Origin: Alicyclobacillus contaminans DSM 17975
GTDB lineage: Bacteria > Bacillota > Bacilli > Alicyclobacillales > Alicyclobacillaceae
Reading direction: 5' to 3'
Assembly (NCBI RefSeq): GCF_000429525.1
Contig: NZ_AUCA01000006.1
Span: 35,178 to 99,177, forward strand
DNA length: 64,000 bases
The notes under the pieces were generated by a model that was given only the letters and a program-made list of their open reading frames with translations, was not told the DNA's origin and searched no databases. The translations under genes and the position numbers were made by a program. Of this stretch, positions 1 through 9,500 are shown in pieces; position 1 is the stretch's first letter; every line of letters starts with the position of its first letter.

Positions 1-49
1 GACCTCCTGCTCCCAAGGCAGGCGCGCTACCAAGCTGCGCTATGCTCCG
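1..49 (-). tRNA. tRNA-Pro(UGG), partial
   Basis: This is the 5' part of a tRNA cut by the window edge. The reverse strand begins with acceptor CGGAGCA and shows the D-arm AGCGCAGC..GGTAGCGC. The anticodon loop CTTGGGA is closed by CCTGC/GCAGG and gives anticodon UGG. The T-arm and 3' acceptor lie outside the window. It is the last visible member of a tRNA run transcribed leftward. Confidence 0.9.
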
Positions 50-52
50 TGG

Positions 53-126
53 CGTGCCCGGAGAGATTCGAACTCCCGACCTCTTGATTCGTAGTCAAGC
101 GCTCTATCCGGCTGAGCTACGGGCAC
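53..126 (-). tRNA. tRNA-Arg(ACG)
   Basis: The acceptor GTGCCCG pairs with CGGGCAC. The anticodon stem CTTGA/TCAAG encloses CTACGAA, giving anticodon ACG (inosine-modified in bacteria). The T-loop is TTCGAAT and the discriminator is G. No CCA is encoded. Confidence 0.95.
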
Positions 127-150
127 ATGGGTCCGGTCGCGAAGACCGTT

Positions 151-225
151 TGGCTGGGGAGGAAGGGATCGAACCTTCGCATGACGGAGTCAAAGTCCGT
201 TGCCTTACCGCTTGGCTACTCCCCA
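151..225 (-). tRNA. tRNA-Gln(UUG)
   Basis: The acceptor TGGGGAG pairs with CTCCCCA. The anticodon loop carries TTG within ACGGA/TCCGT, and the T-loop is TTCGATC. The 3' CCA is encoded. Confidence 0.95.
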
Positions 226-232
226 ATATGGG

Positions 233-305
233 GTGAGTAGTGGGAATCGAACCCACGAATGCCGGAACCACAATCCGGTGCGTTAACCACTTCGCCATAC
301 TCACC
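233..305 (-). tRNA. tRNA-His(GUG)
   Basis: The acceptor GTGAGTA pairs with TACTCAC, and an extra G at position -1 faces a C discriminator, which is diagnostic of tRNA-His. The anticodon loop TTGTGGT gives GTG. No CCA is encoded. Confidence 0.95.
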
Positions 306-306
306 A

Positions 307-382
307 TGGCAGGGGCGGCAGGATTCGAACCCACGACATGCGGTTTTGGAGACCGCCGTTCTACCAGCTGAACTACGCCCCT
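307..382 (-). tRNA. tRNA-Trp(CCA)
   Basis: The acceptor AGGGGCG pairs with CGCCCCT. The anticodon stem GCGGT/ACCGC encloses a loop with CCA. The discriminator is G and a 3' CCA is encoded. Confidence 0.95.
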
Positions 383-401
383 GCATGCCGCTCACAGCGG
401 C

Positions 402-486
<85 letters not shown>

Positions 487-490
487 GCAC

Positions 491-566
<76 letters not shown>

Positions 567-652
567 GCCGCGACAAGACGTAATGTATCACATCCAAAAC
601 AGCATTGTCAACGGGATTTTCTTTCCATTAGCCATCCAAAATTGACCAGCGG

Positions 653-898
653 TCATCCCTCCGTCGTGTTCGACTCCAGGTTCAGCGTGACGCTGCGAAA
701 CGGCGTAAATGTCGAGATGGCGTGTTTGTATATCATCTGCTGTTTGCCTTCCGATTCCAATACGATGGTGAAGTTGTCAAACGCGCGGACGAGGCCGCGA
801 ATCTGAAACCCGTTGACCAAATATACGGTGACGGGAATTTTGTCCTTTCGAATTTGATTCAAAAACGTATCTTGAATATTGATTGGCTGTTTGCTCAT
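653..898 (-). CDS. hfq: RNA chaperone Hfq
   Basis: This 81-residue protein of the Hfq Sm-like family binds U-rich and A-rich RNA as a cytoplasmic hexameric ring. The Sm1 region ([19 protein letters not shown], about residues 14-32) and the Sm2 motif YKHAIST (near residue 57) are both clear. The length matches Firmicute Hfq (70-90 aa). It lies directly downstream of miaA on the same strand with a 37-bp gap, the classic miaA-hfq arrangement. The tRNA cluster starts shortly after its stop codon, so read-through into the tRNAs is possible but not shown. Confidence 0.97.
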   Translation of the reverse strand: MSKQPINIQDTFLNQIRKDKIPVTVYLVNGFQIRGLVRAFDNFTIVLESEGKQQMIYKHAISTFTPFRSVTLNLESNTTEG

Positions 899-935
899 CT
901 GTATGCCCTTCTTTCAGAAAAGTGGTACTTCACAC

Positions 936-1910
936 TTATTCTCGGCAGGCGCTTTGGATTCCTGCCAGCATACGTTGGCCCACCGATAAAATCCGTTGCA
1001 GATCCGCATCTTCGACCCGTCCCTCGGGATCTAATTCAATCCACTCCACCCGCGGATCCCTCCGGAACCAGGAAAGCTGCCGTTTCACAAAGCGACGGGT
1101 GTTCTGTTTCACTGCCGCCACCGCCTCGGCCAACGAACACTCGCCGTCCAGCCAGGCCAACAACTCTTTGTACCCAATCGCCTGCATTGCGGGCAGACTG
1201 CGCGAATAGCCGCGTTCCCACAAGCGCGTCACCTCAGACGCCAACCCGTCCGCCATCATTGCATCCACGCGTCGATTGACGCGCTCATACAGAATGGGCC
1301 TATCCACCGTCAACCCGAACTGCACGGTCCAATATCGGCCACCTTTGACCCGCCAATCGTACGATGCGGACAAAGGCCGTCCACCCCCCGCCTCATACAC
1401 CTCCAAAGCGCGCAGCACCCGCCGCGTGTCATTGGGATGCAGGCGCTGCGCCGTGGGCGGATCGACCTTGGCCAACGCCGCATGCAACGCTTCCGCGCCA
1501 TGGGCTTCGAGATACCGCACCCACCGTTGACGCGCCTCCGGCGCTTCGGTGGCAGCACCAAAATCCAAGTCCTCGCAGATGGCCCGGATGTACAAGCCGG
1601 TGCCGCCCACAACAATTGGCAACTTGCCGCGCCGGTGCAACGCAGCGATGACCTCGTCCGCGGCGGTCACCCAGTCGGCCACCGTGAACCGCACATCAGG
1701 TTCGACCAAATCGAGCAGGTGGTGAGGCACGCCCTGCCTCGCGTGCAGAGGAACCTTCGCGGTTCCCACGTCCATGCCGCGGTACACCTGCATCGAATCC
1801 GCGGACAGCACCTCTCCGTTTAGAATTTTGGCCAACGCAATGCCAAGATCGCTCTTCCCGGTGGCGGTTGGCCCGACGATACACAACACCGGCGGCTTAT
1901 GTTCGTTCAT
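936..1910 (-). CDS. miaA: tRNA dimethylallyltransferase
   Basis: MiaA transfers a dimethylallyl group to N6 of A37 in tRNAs that read UNN codons, making i6A, the substrate of MiaB encoded 6 kb upstream. The P-loop GPTATGKS sits near the N-terminus, followed by the family motif DSMQVYRGMDVGTAK. The chosen ATG (MNEHKPP) has a strong ribosome site AAGGAGA 7 nt upstream; a longer in-frame form starting nine codons earlier lacks one. The gene overlaps the upstream methyltransferase by 14 bp, which implies co-translation. The protein of about 324 residues is normal for the family. Confidence 0.96.
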   Translation of the reverse strand: MNEHKPPVLCIVGPTATGKSDLGIALAKILNGEVLSADSMQVYRGMDVGTAKVPLHARQGVPHHLLDLVEPDVRFTVADWVTAADEVIAALHRRGKLPIVVGGTGLYIRAICEDLDFGAATEAPEARQRWVRYLEAHGAEALHAALAKVDPPTAQRLHPNDTRRVLRALEVYEAGGGRPLSASYDWRVKGGRYWTVQFGLTVDRPILYERVNRRVDAMMADGLASEVTRLWERGYSRSLPAMQAIGYKELLAWLDGECSLAEAVAAVKQNTRRFVKRQLSWFRRDPRVEWIELDPEGRVEDADLQRILSVGQRMLAGIQSACRE

Positions 1911-2742
1911 ACGCCGTCTCCTTCCACGCGACACCATACGCGAATTTGGCGCGCGGTTTGTCCGGGTGCAGATGAAAGCGTTCGAATTCCCCGGAATCCG
2001 GGCGCTCTTTCAACACAACCGCCCGCCGCGCAACCCGCAGCGCCTCCCGCCAAGCATCGTGCGCCAGAGGCGCTGGATTGGCCAGTCCCCGCACGCTCTC
2101 CAGATCTGACGAGGGATTGTGCAGCGGATGGCGAAACATCGGATCGAAATACACCACGTCCACAGCGTTGTCGCTCATCTGTTGGAGCACCGCGACGTGA
2201 TCTCCACAGTGCGCTTCAATGCGAGCCAACAGGGGCTGGAGCGACGGGTACAGGTGTCCTTCGTAACGCTGGGCGTATTGAAACAGGCGAACCAGCAGCC
2301 ACGACGAATCACACGCCAGCACGCGCCCCGTATCCCCCACCGCGGCCGCCAGCACGAGGCTATCCACCGCGAGCCCGAACGTGGCGTCCAACACCACATC
2401 CCCGCGGCCAATGCGGGCGACCCGCACCAGCCGATCGCGCTGCCCCCCGCGCATAGCAGCAATGCGAGGCAGCGCCATACCCGGGTGAAACCACACCGGC
2501 TGCTTCGGATTCGCCCGCAACACCACGCGCAGCGGCTCATCCGCCACCACGATGGCGTCCGCACCCGTCTTTCGAAACAGCGTCTCCAGGCTGTCCTTAC
2601 CGCGCCGAACCACGTCGCAGGTAAACCACTCCGCCGCCCGGCGCACGCGAATTCTGGCCACGGACGTCACATTCACCGGTGTGGTGCAACAGACTCGCAG
2701 GGCCCCGCTTTCGTTTCGGTGGACACTCGCGATGTCAAACAA
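1897..2742 (-). CDS. class I SAM-dependent methyltransferase (RsmJ/YpiP-like)
   Basis: This is a Rossmann-type methyltransferase of about 281 residues. The SAM-binding segment includes VVLDATFGLAVDSLVLA (about residue 115) and an acidic end of strand 2 (VLACDSS). A later motif VDVVYFDPMF resembles the DPPF/DPMF catalytic motif of RNA and DNA base methyltransferases. The pattern is reminiscent of RsmJ/YhiQ (16S rRNA m2G1516) and Bacillus YpiP, but I cannot assign the substrate. The start is a TTG with AAGGAG upstream, overlapping the mutL stop by 8 bp. It lies between mutL and miaA in a tightly packed operon, so a tRNA or rRNA substrate would fit its neighbours. Confidence 0.8.
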   Translation of the reverse strand: MFDIASVHRNESGALRVCCTTPVNVTSVARIRVRRAAEWFTCDVVRRGKDSLETLFRKTGADAIVVADEPLRVVLRANPKQPVWFHPGMALPRIAAMRGGQRDRLVRVARIGRGDVVLDATFGLAVDSLVLAAAVGDTGRVLACDSSWLLVRLFQYAQRYEGHLYPSLQPLLARIEAHCGDHVAVLQQMSDNAVDVVYFDPMFRHPLHNPSSDLESVRGLANPAPLAHDAWREALRVARRAVVLKERPDSGEFERFHLHPDKPRAKFAYGVAWKETAYERT

Positions 2743-4648
2743 TGCGTCGAAACTCCTTCTCCAATTGCTGCGCGGTCAACCGCAAAAAGACCGGACGTCC
2801 ATGCGGGCAATGAAACGGATCTTCCAGGGTCGACAGCGCTTCGCACAAGGCCTCCATCTCGAGCGGATGAAGGAAGTCATTGGCTTTGATGGCTGCCTTG
2901 CAGGCGCGCATCACAATCTGATCCCGCAATACATCCCGAACGTTGGACAGCCGTGCGGAGGCAGCGAGGGTTTCCAGAAACTCTTCCACCAGTTGACCGT
3001 AGTCGAGCCCCTCCCAAATGGTTGGAATGGTGCGGACCACCACGTCTCTGCCTCCGAACGCTTCAAGACTGAGCCCCATCTCCGCGAGCAGCTCGCGATG
3101 CGTCTGAACCGCGTCCCACTGCGCCCCCGACAGGGTCAGGTTGAGCGGCGTCACCAACGCAATGGCCGGCACTTCAGCCGCGCGCATGCGCTGGCTGAAA
3201 CGCTCGTACAACACGCGTTCATGCGCCGCGTGTTGATCAATCACGTAGAGGTCCTGACCATCCTCCGCAATCATGTACATCCCCAGCGCCTGCCCTACGG
3301 GGCGCAGCCGCCAGTTCGATGGGCGCTCTTCAGCCGCACGGTCCGCGTCGGGCGCAGCGGGCTCATCCGCCACGGGCACATCCGTGTGGGATGGTTCGGG
3401 CGGACTGCTTTGCAGCGGCATCCATTGTTGCCAGTCCACCGGTTGTTTGGGCGTGCGGGACACGGTCGGCACACTGCCTTCGCGCTTTCCCGGGGACGCG
3501 GTCAGTACCCTCGATCCGGCGCTGGTGGGATATCCGGTCCCCGGCTGGTAGGGCGCAGCCGGTTCCGCCGTCGTCGCCAACTCCAGCTTCGCCTGCTGGC
3601 CCGACACGACACGCCGGTCGCTGGCTGGCGTCCCACTGAACGAAACCCCCGGGACCAGAAATGTGGTATCGAGCACACTCTGGACGGCTCGCTGCACCAT
3701 CTGCACCACGTCTCGTTCCTCACTGAAGCGGACCTCAGCCTTGTGTGGATGAATGTTGACATCCACCAGCCCCGGATCCATCTCCAGGTACAGGGCGTAC
3801 ATGGGATGTTTGCCCACCATGAGCCGGTTGCCGTATCCGGCCACCACGGCTTGGTGCACGGCGGGGTTTCGAATGGGGCGTTGATTGATGTACAGATATG
3901 TATGGCTGCGGCTCGACTTGGCCTGTGTGGGGCGTCCAATCCACCCGTGCAGGCGATAATCCGCAGTGTCCGCCGTCACAGGCAAAAACTGCTTCGCTTC
4001 GCCCACGCTGTACAGCGCTGCCAGCACATCGCGAACACTGCCGTTGCCCGTGGTCTGAAACACCACGTGGTCATCGATGGCGCAACGAAACCCCACATCC
4101 GGCCGCGCCAGCGCCGCCCGGTGGATCACATCCAGGCACCTCGACTGCTCCGTCTGCACGGATTTGAGGTACTTCAACCGAGCCGGGGTGTTGAAGAACA
4201 AATCCCGCACTTCAATGCGGGTTCCGGGCGGCATGCCCACGGGCTCCGGTGCACTCGGCTTTCCCCCCGCCACTTGGACGGTCACTCCCTGCTCTGCGGT
4301 GGGCACTCGCGACTGCAGGGTGACCTTCGCCACAGCCGCGATGGATGCCAGCGCTTCTCCGCGAAAACCAAGCGTTGAAATGCGCATCAAATCCCGCGCT
4401 TGGCGAATTTTGCTGGTGGCGTGACGGGCGAACGCCAACACCGCGTCCTCAGCGTCCATCCCACGCCCGTTGTCCTGGACCGTGATTTCGCGAATCCCGC
4501 CTTCGACCAAACGCACGAAGATGGAGGTGGCGCCCGCATCCAGGCTGTTTTCCACCAACTCTTTCACGCAACTGGCCGGACGCTCGACCACCTCACCCGC
4601 GGCGATCTGATTTGCTAGGTTTGCCGGGAGTACTTGGATTTGTCCCAC
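2735..4648 (-). CDS. mutL: DNA mismatch repair protein MutL (endonuclease type)
   Basis: MutL couples mismatch recognition by MutS to strand incision. The N-terminal GHKL ATPase has ENSLDAGA, DNGRGM and GFRGEAL. A proline- and serine-rich linker (about residues 335-440) joins the C-terminal dimerisation domain. This domain carries DQHAAHERVLYE, the metal-binding nicking motif of MutL in organisms without MutH, plus the CPHGRP motif near the C-terminus. The protein is therefore predicted to be a latent endonuclease. Translation starts at GTG inside the 3' end of mutS (34-bp overlap), implying translational coupling. Confidence 0.96.
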   Translation of the reverse strand: MGQIQVLPANLANQIAAGEVVERPASCVKELVENSLDAGATSIFVRLVEGGIREITVQDNGRGMDAEDAVLAFARHATSKIRQARDLMRISTLGFRGEALASIAAVAKVTLQSRVPTAEQGVTVQVAGGKPSAPEPVGMPPGTRIEVRDLFFNTPARLKYLKSVQTEQSRCLDVIHRAALARPDVGFRCAIDDHVVFQTTGNGSVRDVLAALYSVGEAKQFLPVTADTADYRLHGWIGRPTQAKSSRSHTYLYINQRPIRNPAVHQAVVAGYGNRLMVGKHPMYALYLEMDPGLVDVNIHPHKAEVRFSEERDVVQMVQRAVQSVLDTTFLVPGVSFSGTPASDRRVVSGQQAKLELATTAEPAAPYQPGTGYPTSAGSRVLTASPGKREGSVPTVSRTPKQPVDWQQWMPLQSSPPEPSHTDVPVADEPAAPDADRAAEERPSNWRLRPVGQALGMYMIAEDGQDLYVIDQHAAHERVLYERFSQRMRAAEVPAIALVTPLNLTLSGAQWDAVQTHRELLAEMGLSLEAFGGRDVVVRTIPTIWEGLDYGQLVEEFLETLAASARLSNVRDVLRDQIVMRACKAAIKANDFLHPLEMEALCEALSTLEDPFHCPHGRPVFLRLTAQQLEKEFRRIV

Positions 4649-7281
4649 TGCAAGACCTCCCTCGCCTGTTCGACCAAATTGTGCAGTTCATTGAGTGCCG
4701 CCACAGGCGTCAACGTGTTGACGTCAAGCTCGGCCAACGCCTGAAGCACCGACTCCCCACGCCAAGCGAACAGGGGCAGCGAGAAATCTGGCGACGCCAT
4801 CTTACTCGATGAGCCGCCATGGGAGTCGACCGCAGCCGCCGTTTCCACACCAGCGTCGACCGTGGACTTCCCCGCCTCGGCCGTCTCTCGCACTTTCAGC
4901 AACGCCGCTGCCCGCTCAATCACAGCATCCGGAATCCCTGCCAGTTTGGCCACCTGTATGCCGTAGCTCTTGTCGGCAGGGCGCGGCACCACGGTGTGCA
5001 TGAAGGTGATGCCATCCGGACTCTCCCGGACCAGCACCGAACAGTTGGCTGCCCCATCCAGGCTATCCGCCTTTTCGGTCAGTTCGTGGTAGTGCGTGGC
5101 GAACAGAGTCAACGGCCGACTGTCCGGCGACAACAGCGCCTCCATGACCGCCTCGGCGATGCTCATCCCGTCGTACGTACTCGTCCCTCGTCCGATTTCA
5201 TCCAACAACACGAGGCTCCGGTTCGTCGCCTGCCGTAAGATCTGCGCCAGCTCGACCATTTCCACCATGAAAGTGCTCTGGCCTTCGGCCAAATTGTCGG
5301 ATGCGCCAATCCTGGTGAAAATGCGGTCCACCAGTCCAATCACAGCGGACTCCGCAGGCACGAAACAGCCCATGTGCGCCATCAGCACAATCAGTGCGGT
5401 TTGGCGCATGTATGTACTCTTTCCGGCCATGTTCGGCCCGGTGATCAGCAGCAAATCGGCGTCGTCGCCGAGCCGCACGTCATTCGGCACGAACGTGCCG
5501 GGATGCGCCGATTCCACCACCGGATGCCGACCCTGTTGAATGAAGATGCCGCGCTCCGCCCGAATCACCGGCCGGGTGAACCGACACTCTGCCGACACGG
5601 TGGCCATGGAACACAGCGCGTCCAGCACCGCAATCCGCTCGGCCACGCGCTGAAGATCGGTGAGGCGCTCCACCACACCATCCCGCACCTCGCAGAACAG
5701 CTCGTACTCCCGCTCCACACTGCGCTCCGCCGCCGTCAGAATTTCCGCCTCGCGCTGCTTCAGCTCCGATACCACGTACCGTTCGGCCGCGGCCAGCGTC
5801 TGCCGGCGCTCGTACGTGTCCGGCACCAGGTGCACGTTCGCCTTGGACACTTCGATGTAGTAACCGAACACCTTGTTATACCCTACTTTGAGCGACCGGA
5901 TGCCGGTTCGTTCCCGCTCCTGCTGCTCAAACTGCGTCAACCATTCCTTGCCGGAACTGCTCAATGTCCGCAGCCGATCCAACTCCGCATCCACCCCGTC
6001 GCGGATCAAGCCGCCTTCGCGAACTCCGAGCGGCGGTTGGTCCACGAAGGTCCGGAGAATGGTTTCCGACAGGGACGCGAACTCAGGCAGTCCCCGCATC
6101 AATTGCTGAAGCAGATCACTCGACGCATCCCGAAGCATGTCCTCGAGACTCGGGAGTTGCGCGAGCGATTGACCCACAGCGCGGAGGTCCCGCGCATTCG
6201 CGGTCCCGAGGGCGAGCCGGCCCGCCAACCGTTCCAGATCATAGATTTCCCGCAGCGTCTCGCGAATCGACTCGCGCAAAAAAAAGTCGTCCACCAGCGC
6301 CTGGACCGCACCCAGCCGATCTTCAATGGCGGCCACGTCAGCCAATGGCCGTTCAATCCACGTTCTCAGCATACGAGCACCCATCGCGGTCACCGTCGCA
6401 TCGAGCAGGCCGAACAGCGACCCTTTCTTTTGCCGCCCCCGTCCCGACTCCAACAGTTCCAGATTCCGCTGCGCCGTGTAGTCCAATACCAGGTGCCCAC
6501 GGCTCGCCAAATTTTTCGGAACCCGCAGATGCGCAAGCCGTTGTTTCTGGGTCGCCGCCAGATAATCCATCACCGCGGCCAAGGCTTCCACGGCCACCGG
6601 TACGTCGTCCAGCTCGAGGGCCGCCAATTGCGGGAGGTGAAATTGCTCACACACCGTCCGCTCGGCGCGAAGCGGTGCGTCCAAGGGTTCGTCAACCCAC
6701 GAGATACGCACGCCGTTTTGTCGGCTCCATTCGTCCACCGCACTCCCTGCCACCCAGTCCTGCTGACTGCTGTACGCAAGAATTTCGGCCGGCGTCCACT
6801 GTGCCAACCAATCCCGCAGCTGGTCCTGGGACGATTCGGCGTACCACAGATCACCGGTGGCCACATCGGCCAAAGCCAATCCACAGGTTTCCCGACGCCG
6901 AACCAGCGCCGCGAGAATCCGGCGCTGATCTCCTGCCTCCTTGGTTACAGTCCCCGGTGTCACAATCCGAACGACTTCACGTTTCACCAAACCCTTGGCC
7001 TGCTTGGGGTCTTCTGTCTGCTCACAAATGGCCACACAGTACCCCTGGTCCACCAGTTTCTCAATGTAGGCCGTGGCCGCGTGGTACGGAACGCCGCACA
7101 TCGGCACGCGCCCCTGGCTGCCGGCGTCCCGCCCCGTCAGCGTGATGTCGAGAGCCCGGCTCGCGGTGATGGCGTCATCGAAGAACAACTCGTAGAAGTC
7201 GCCCAACCGGAACATCAGCAACGCGTCCGGATATTGTCGCTTAATGTCCACATACTGCTGCATCATCGGCGTCAGCGCCAC
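4615..7281 (-). CDS. mutS: DNA mismatch repair protein MutS
   Basis: MutS recognises mismatches and small loops. The 888-residue protein shows the mismatch-contacting Phe-x-Glu within LGDFYELF near residue 30, connector and lever domains, and the ABC-type ATPase with Walker A GPNMAGKST (about residue 615) and LLDEIGRGTST. Length and order match MutS1 with its C-terminal tail. The start is GTG. The gene lies immediately downstream of the RicA-like gene and overlaps mutL. In Bacillus subtilis cotE sits directly upstream of mutS; here it has moved 8.5 kb away. Confidence 0.97.
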   Translation of the reverse strand: MALTPMMQQYVDIKRQYPDALLMFRLGDFYELFFDDAITASRALDITLTGRDAGSQGRVPMCGVPYHAATAYIEKLVDQGYCVAICEQTEDPKQAKGLVKREVVRIVTPGTVTKEAGDQRRILAALVRRRETCGLALADVATGDLWYAESSQDQLRDWLAQWTPAEILAYSSQQDWVAGSAVDEWSRQNGVRISWVDEPLDAPLRAERTVCEQFHLPQLAALELDDVPVAVEALAAVMDYLAATQKQRLAHLRVPKNLASRGHLVLDYTAQRNLELLESGRGRQKKGSLFGLLDATVTAMGARMLRTWIERPLADVAAIEDRLGAVQALVDDFFLRESIRETLREIYDLERLAGRLALGTANARDLRAVGQSLAQLPSLEDMLRDASSDLLQQLMRGLPEFASLSETILRTFVDQPPLGVREGGLIRDGVDAELDRLRTLSSSGKEWLTQFEQQERERTGIRSLKVGYNKVFGYYIEVSKANVHLVPDTYERRQTLAAAERYVVSELKQREAEILTAAERSVEREYELFCEVRDGVVERLTDLQRVAERIAVLDALCSMATVSAECRFTRPVIRAERGIFIQQGRHPVVESAHPGTFVPNDVRLGDDADLLLITGPNMAGKSTYMRQTALIVLMAHMGCFVPAESAVIGLVDRIFTRIGASDNLAEGQSTFMVEMVELAQILRQATNRSLVLLDEIGRGTSTYDGMSIAEAVMEALLSPDSRPLTLFATHYHELTEKADSLDGAANCSVLVRESPDGITFMHTVVPRPADKSYGIQVAKLAGIPDAVIERAAALLKVRETAEAGKSTVDAGVETAAAVDSHGGSSSKMASPDFSLPLFAWRGESVLQALAELDVNTLTPVAALNELHNLVEQAREVLQWDKSKYSRQT

Positions 7282-7320
7282 ACAAACACCCCCTGCACCA
7301 CAAACTCGCGAACCGGCCGG

Positions 7321-7743
7321 TCAGTCGTTCTCCCCACAGGTGCAGCCGTTGCCGTCCGGACCCTTGCCGCATCCCTGTCTTGGTCCCAGTTCAACCGGCA
7401 GACGTTCCCCGAGCCGAACCAAGAGCAGATGCATGACGCCTTGTACGAGGTCGTTCAGTTCCGCCTGAGCTTCTTTGTACTGCATGGCCACCGGGATGCC
7501 GTACAATCGTTCTTCGAGGACTTGAATTTCGGCGGCCAATTCCTGCACCTTCGGGTGGTCCGCCGGGAGAGCCTGGCTCAATCCAATCCGGTTGTTCGTC
7601 TTCAACTTTAGTGTTTCAAACAGTTTCTGCGCCTCCGTGTGCGACTCCATCTTGGCACGGGCCTTCCAGTACTGGTGGGCCGCCTCCGATTGGCAGATCA
7701 TTTCCGCAATGGTGTCCGCTTTGGCCATCAACGCGTCCATCAT
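7321..7743 (-). CDS. YlbF/YmcA family protein, probable RicA
   Basis: This 140-residue all-helical protein of the YlbF/YmcA family (Com_YlbF) lies between miaB and mutS, the position of ymcA (ricA) in Bacillus subtilis. There RicA, RicF and RicT form an Fe-S-containing complex that supports RNase Y-dependent mRNA processing, biofilm formation, competence and sporulation. The helical domain spans about residues 1-105. The C-terminal tail holds a cysteine cluster (GCGKGPDGNGCTCG) that fits Fe-S coordination. The start overlaps the miaB stop by 4 bp (ATGA) and follows a strong GAGGAGG site. The RicA assignment rests on synteny; RicF paralogy cannot be excluded. Confidence 0.82.
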   Translation of the reverse strand: MMDALMAKADTIAEMICQSEAAHQYWKARAKMESHTEAQKLFETLKLKTNNRIGLSQALPADHPKVQELAAEIQVLEERLYGIPVAMQYKEAQAELNDLVQGVMHLLLVRLGERLPVELGPRQGCGKGPDGNGCTCGEND

Positions 7744-9233
7744 GCCAATTCCTCCTCGGCGACGGCAACGAGCGACCCCATCAACGTCCAGGTCTTCGGC
7801 TCCACAATCCGCACCGGCACCGTTTGCCCGGTCAGCAACGCATCGCCCGGAAACAGCACCAGCTTATTGGTCCTGGTGCGTCCCGCCAACACATCCGGGT
7901 TGGTCTTGCTCTCTCCTTCCACCAACACATCCACCACGGCGCCCGTCAACTGTTCATTGTGCGCGCGGCTGATGGCGTACTGAAGGTCGTTCAAACGCTG
8001 CAACCGCGCCTTCTTGACACACATCGGCACGTCGTCCGGGAAGTTGGCGGCAGGGGTGTTTTCCCGCGGCGAATAGATGAAGGTGAACGCATTGTCGAAG
8101 CGCACCTCTTCGACCAGACGCAGCGTATCCTCGAACTGCTCCTCCGTCTCGCCGGGAAAGCCCACGATGATATCGGTGGTCAAGCTCACGCCCGGGATGG
8201 CCGCACGAATCTTGCGGACCAACTCCAGGTAAAATTCACGGGTGTGTGATCGGTTCATGCGCTTGAGAATCTGGTTGTTCCCAGACTGAACCGGCAGGTG
8301 GATGTGTTCCACCACTTTGTCGCAGTCGGCAATGGCGGAGATCAATGCATCCGTGAAATTCCACGGATTGGACGTCGTGAACCGAATCCGCTCAATTCCC
8401 TCCACGGCATTGACCTGCCGAAGCAACTCGGCAAACGTGATGGTTTTGAGGTCGACGCCATAGTCGTTCACGTTTTGTCCGAGCAGGGTGATTTCCTTCA
8501 CGCCCGCGTCCGCCAGCGACCGAACCTCGGCCAAAATATCTTCGGGCAGGCGGCTGCGCTCCGCACCGCGCGTGTACGGGACAATGCAGTACGTGCAGAA
8601 TTTGTTGCATCCGTACTGAATGTTCACCCAGGCCCGCACCCGATCCTGACGAACCTTCGGAATATCTTCAACGGTCTCCGCCGCCTTGTCCCAGACTTCC
8701 AGAATGGTTTCCTGACTCTGCCGAGCCTGGATGAGGAGCTGGGGCAGGCGGTGAATGTTGTGCGTGCCAAAGACCACGTCCACCCACGGGAACTTCTCAA
8801 GAACGAGCTGCTGCACACCCTTTTCCTGCGCCATGCAGCCGCACAACCCAAGGATCAATTCGGGATTCACCGACTTGAGCGGACGCAGCCGCCCGATTTC
8901 ACCGAACACTTTGTCCTCCGCGTTCTCGCGAACCGCGCACGTATTGAAGAGGATGAAATCCGCTTCGGCGTCTGTGGCAGCCGGTTGATAGCCCATGGCC
9001 TGCAACAAGCCGGCCATCGTTTCCGTGTCATGTTCGTTCATCTGGCATCCGTAGGTTTTAATCACATAACGATACGGCTCGCCCGACGCTTTCAATCCCA
9101 CCTGGTAATTTCTCGTCAGTGCCTCGACGTCGAACGAGGTTCTCGTGGCCGTGTTCGGCCGATGCGTTCCAAACACCATGCCCGCTCCGGGCTGCAGGCG
9201 CCCCTCTCGCAGCTGGGTGATCAAATTTTCCAT
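7740..9233 (-). CDS. miaB: tRNA-2-methylthio-N6-dimethylallyladenosine synthase
   Basis: MiaB is a radical-SAM methylthiotransferase that converts i6A37 to ms2i6A37. The N-terminal UPF0004 domain has the three cluster-ligating cysteines (TYGCQMN, FNTCAVRE, GLCGCMA). The radical-SAM motif is CTYCIVPYTRGAE (about residues 215-227), and a C-terminal TRAM domain extends to the end. The protein has 497 residues, typical of Firmicutes with their N-terminal extension. The ribosome site is weak (GTGAAGCGGA). With miaA in the window, both steps of ms2i6A synthesis are encoded here. Confidence 0.96.
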   Translation of the reverse strand: MENLITQLREGRLQPGAGMVFGTHRPNTATRTSFDVEALTRNYQVGLKASGEPYRYVIKTYGCQMNEHDTETMAGLLQAMGYQPAATDAEADFILFNTCAVRENAEDKVFGEIGRLRPLKSVNPELILGLCGCMAQEKGVQQLVLEKFPWVDVVFGTHNIHRLPQLLIQARQSQETILEVWDKAAETVEDIPKVRQDRVRAWVNIQYGCNKFCTYCIVPYTRGAERSRLPEDILAEVRSLADAGVKEITLLGQNVNDYGVDLKTITFAELLRQVNAVEGIERIRFTTSNPWNFTDALISAIADCDKVVEHIHLPVQSGNNQILKRMNRSHTREFYLELVRKIRAAIPGVSLTTDIIVGFPGETEEQFEDTLRLVEEVRFDNAFTFIYSPRENTPAANFPDDVPMCVKKARLQRLNDLQYAISRAHNEQLTGAVVDVLVEGESKTNPDVLAGRTRTNKLVLFPGDALLTGQTVPVRIVEPKTWTLMGSLVAVAEEELA

Positions 9234-9500
9234 TCCGCTTCACTCGCTTTCCACGTATTCATGAACGTCATGCGCAAACTGGCCATATTCAAACCCTGTC
9301 GGGAGAAGTTCGCTTGGAGCACTTGTCTGTGCATACATCATCCTTCATTATATAAGAAAACCCAATCGTATCGCGAAAGCCAAGTCTTGCTACCCGTCTG
9401 AGGAGCGGACTCGGCCAGGCTCTCCCATTATAGACCGGTCTTTCCGCAGTGGAAAGCTTGTCCATGTCAAAGGTTTTCCACAGGGAAAAAGGAGTGTCTC
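9234..9500. other. divergent intergenic region miaB / small gene
   Basis: These 267 bp separate the leftward miaB operon from a rightward small gene and should hold both promoters. A TATAAT on the minus strand (about 9346-9351) could be a -10 box, but I see no convincing partner. Near the rightward gene a TTTCC-N5-GGAAA palindrome (about 9439-9453) and a second TTTTCCAC copy (about 9474-9481) could form an operator-like pair. No ORF or RNA is supported. Confidence 0.4.

Noticed and set aside
2552..4378. Plus-strand open frame of 608 codons opposite mutL
   Set aside because: Antisense shadow; the minus-strand MutL has all family motifs.
5374..7611. Long plus-strand open frame (745 codons) opposite mutS
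   Set aside because: It is antisense to a clearly conserved mutS, has no recognisable domain and has the low-complexity Arg/Pro/His composition typical of shadows of GC-rich genes.
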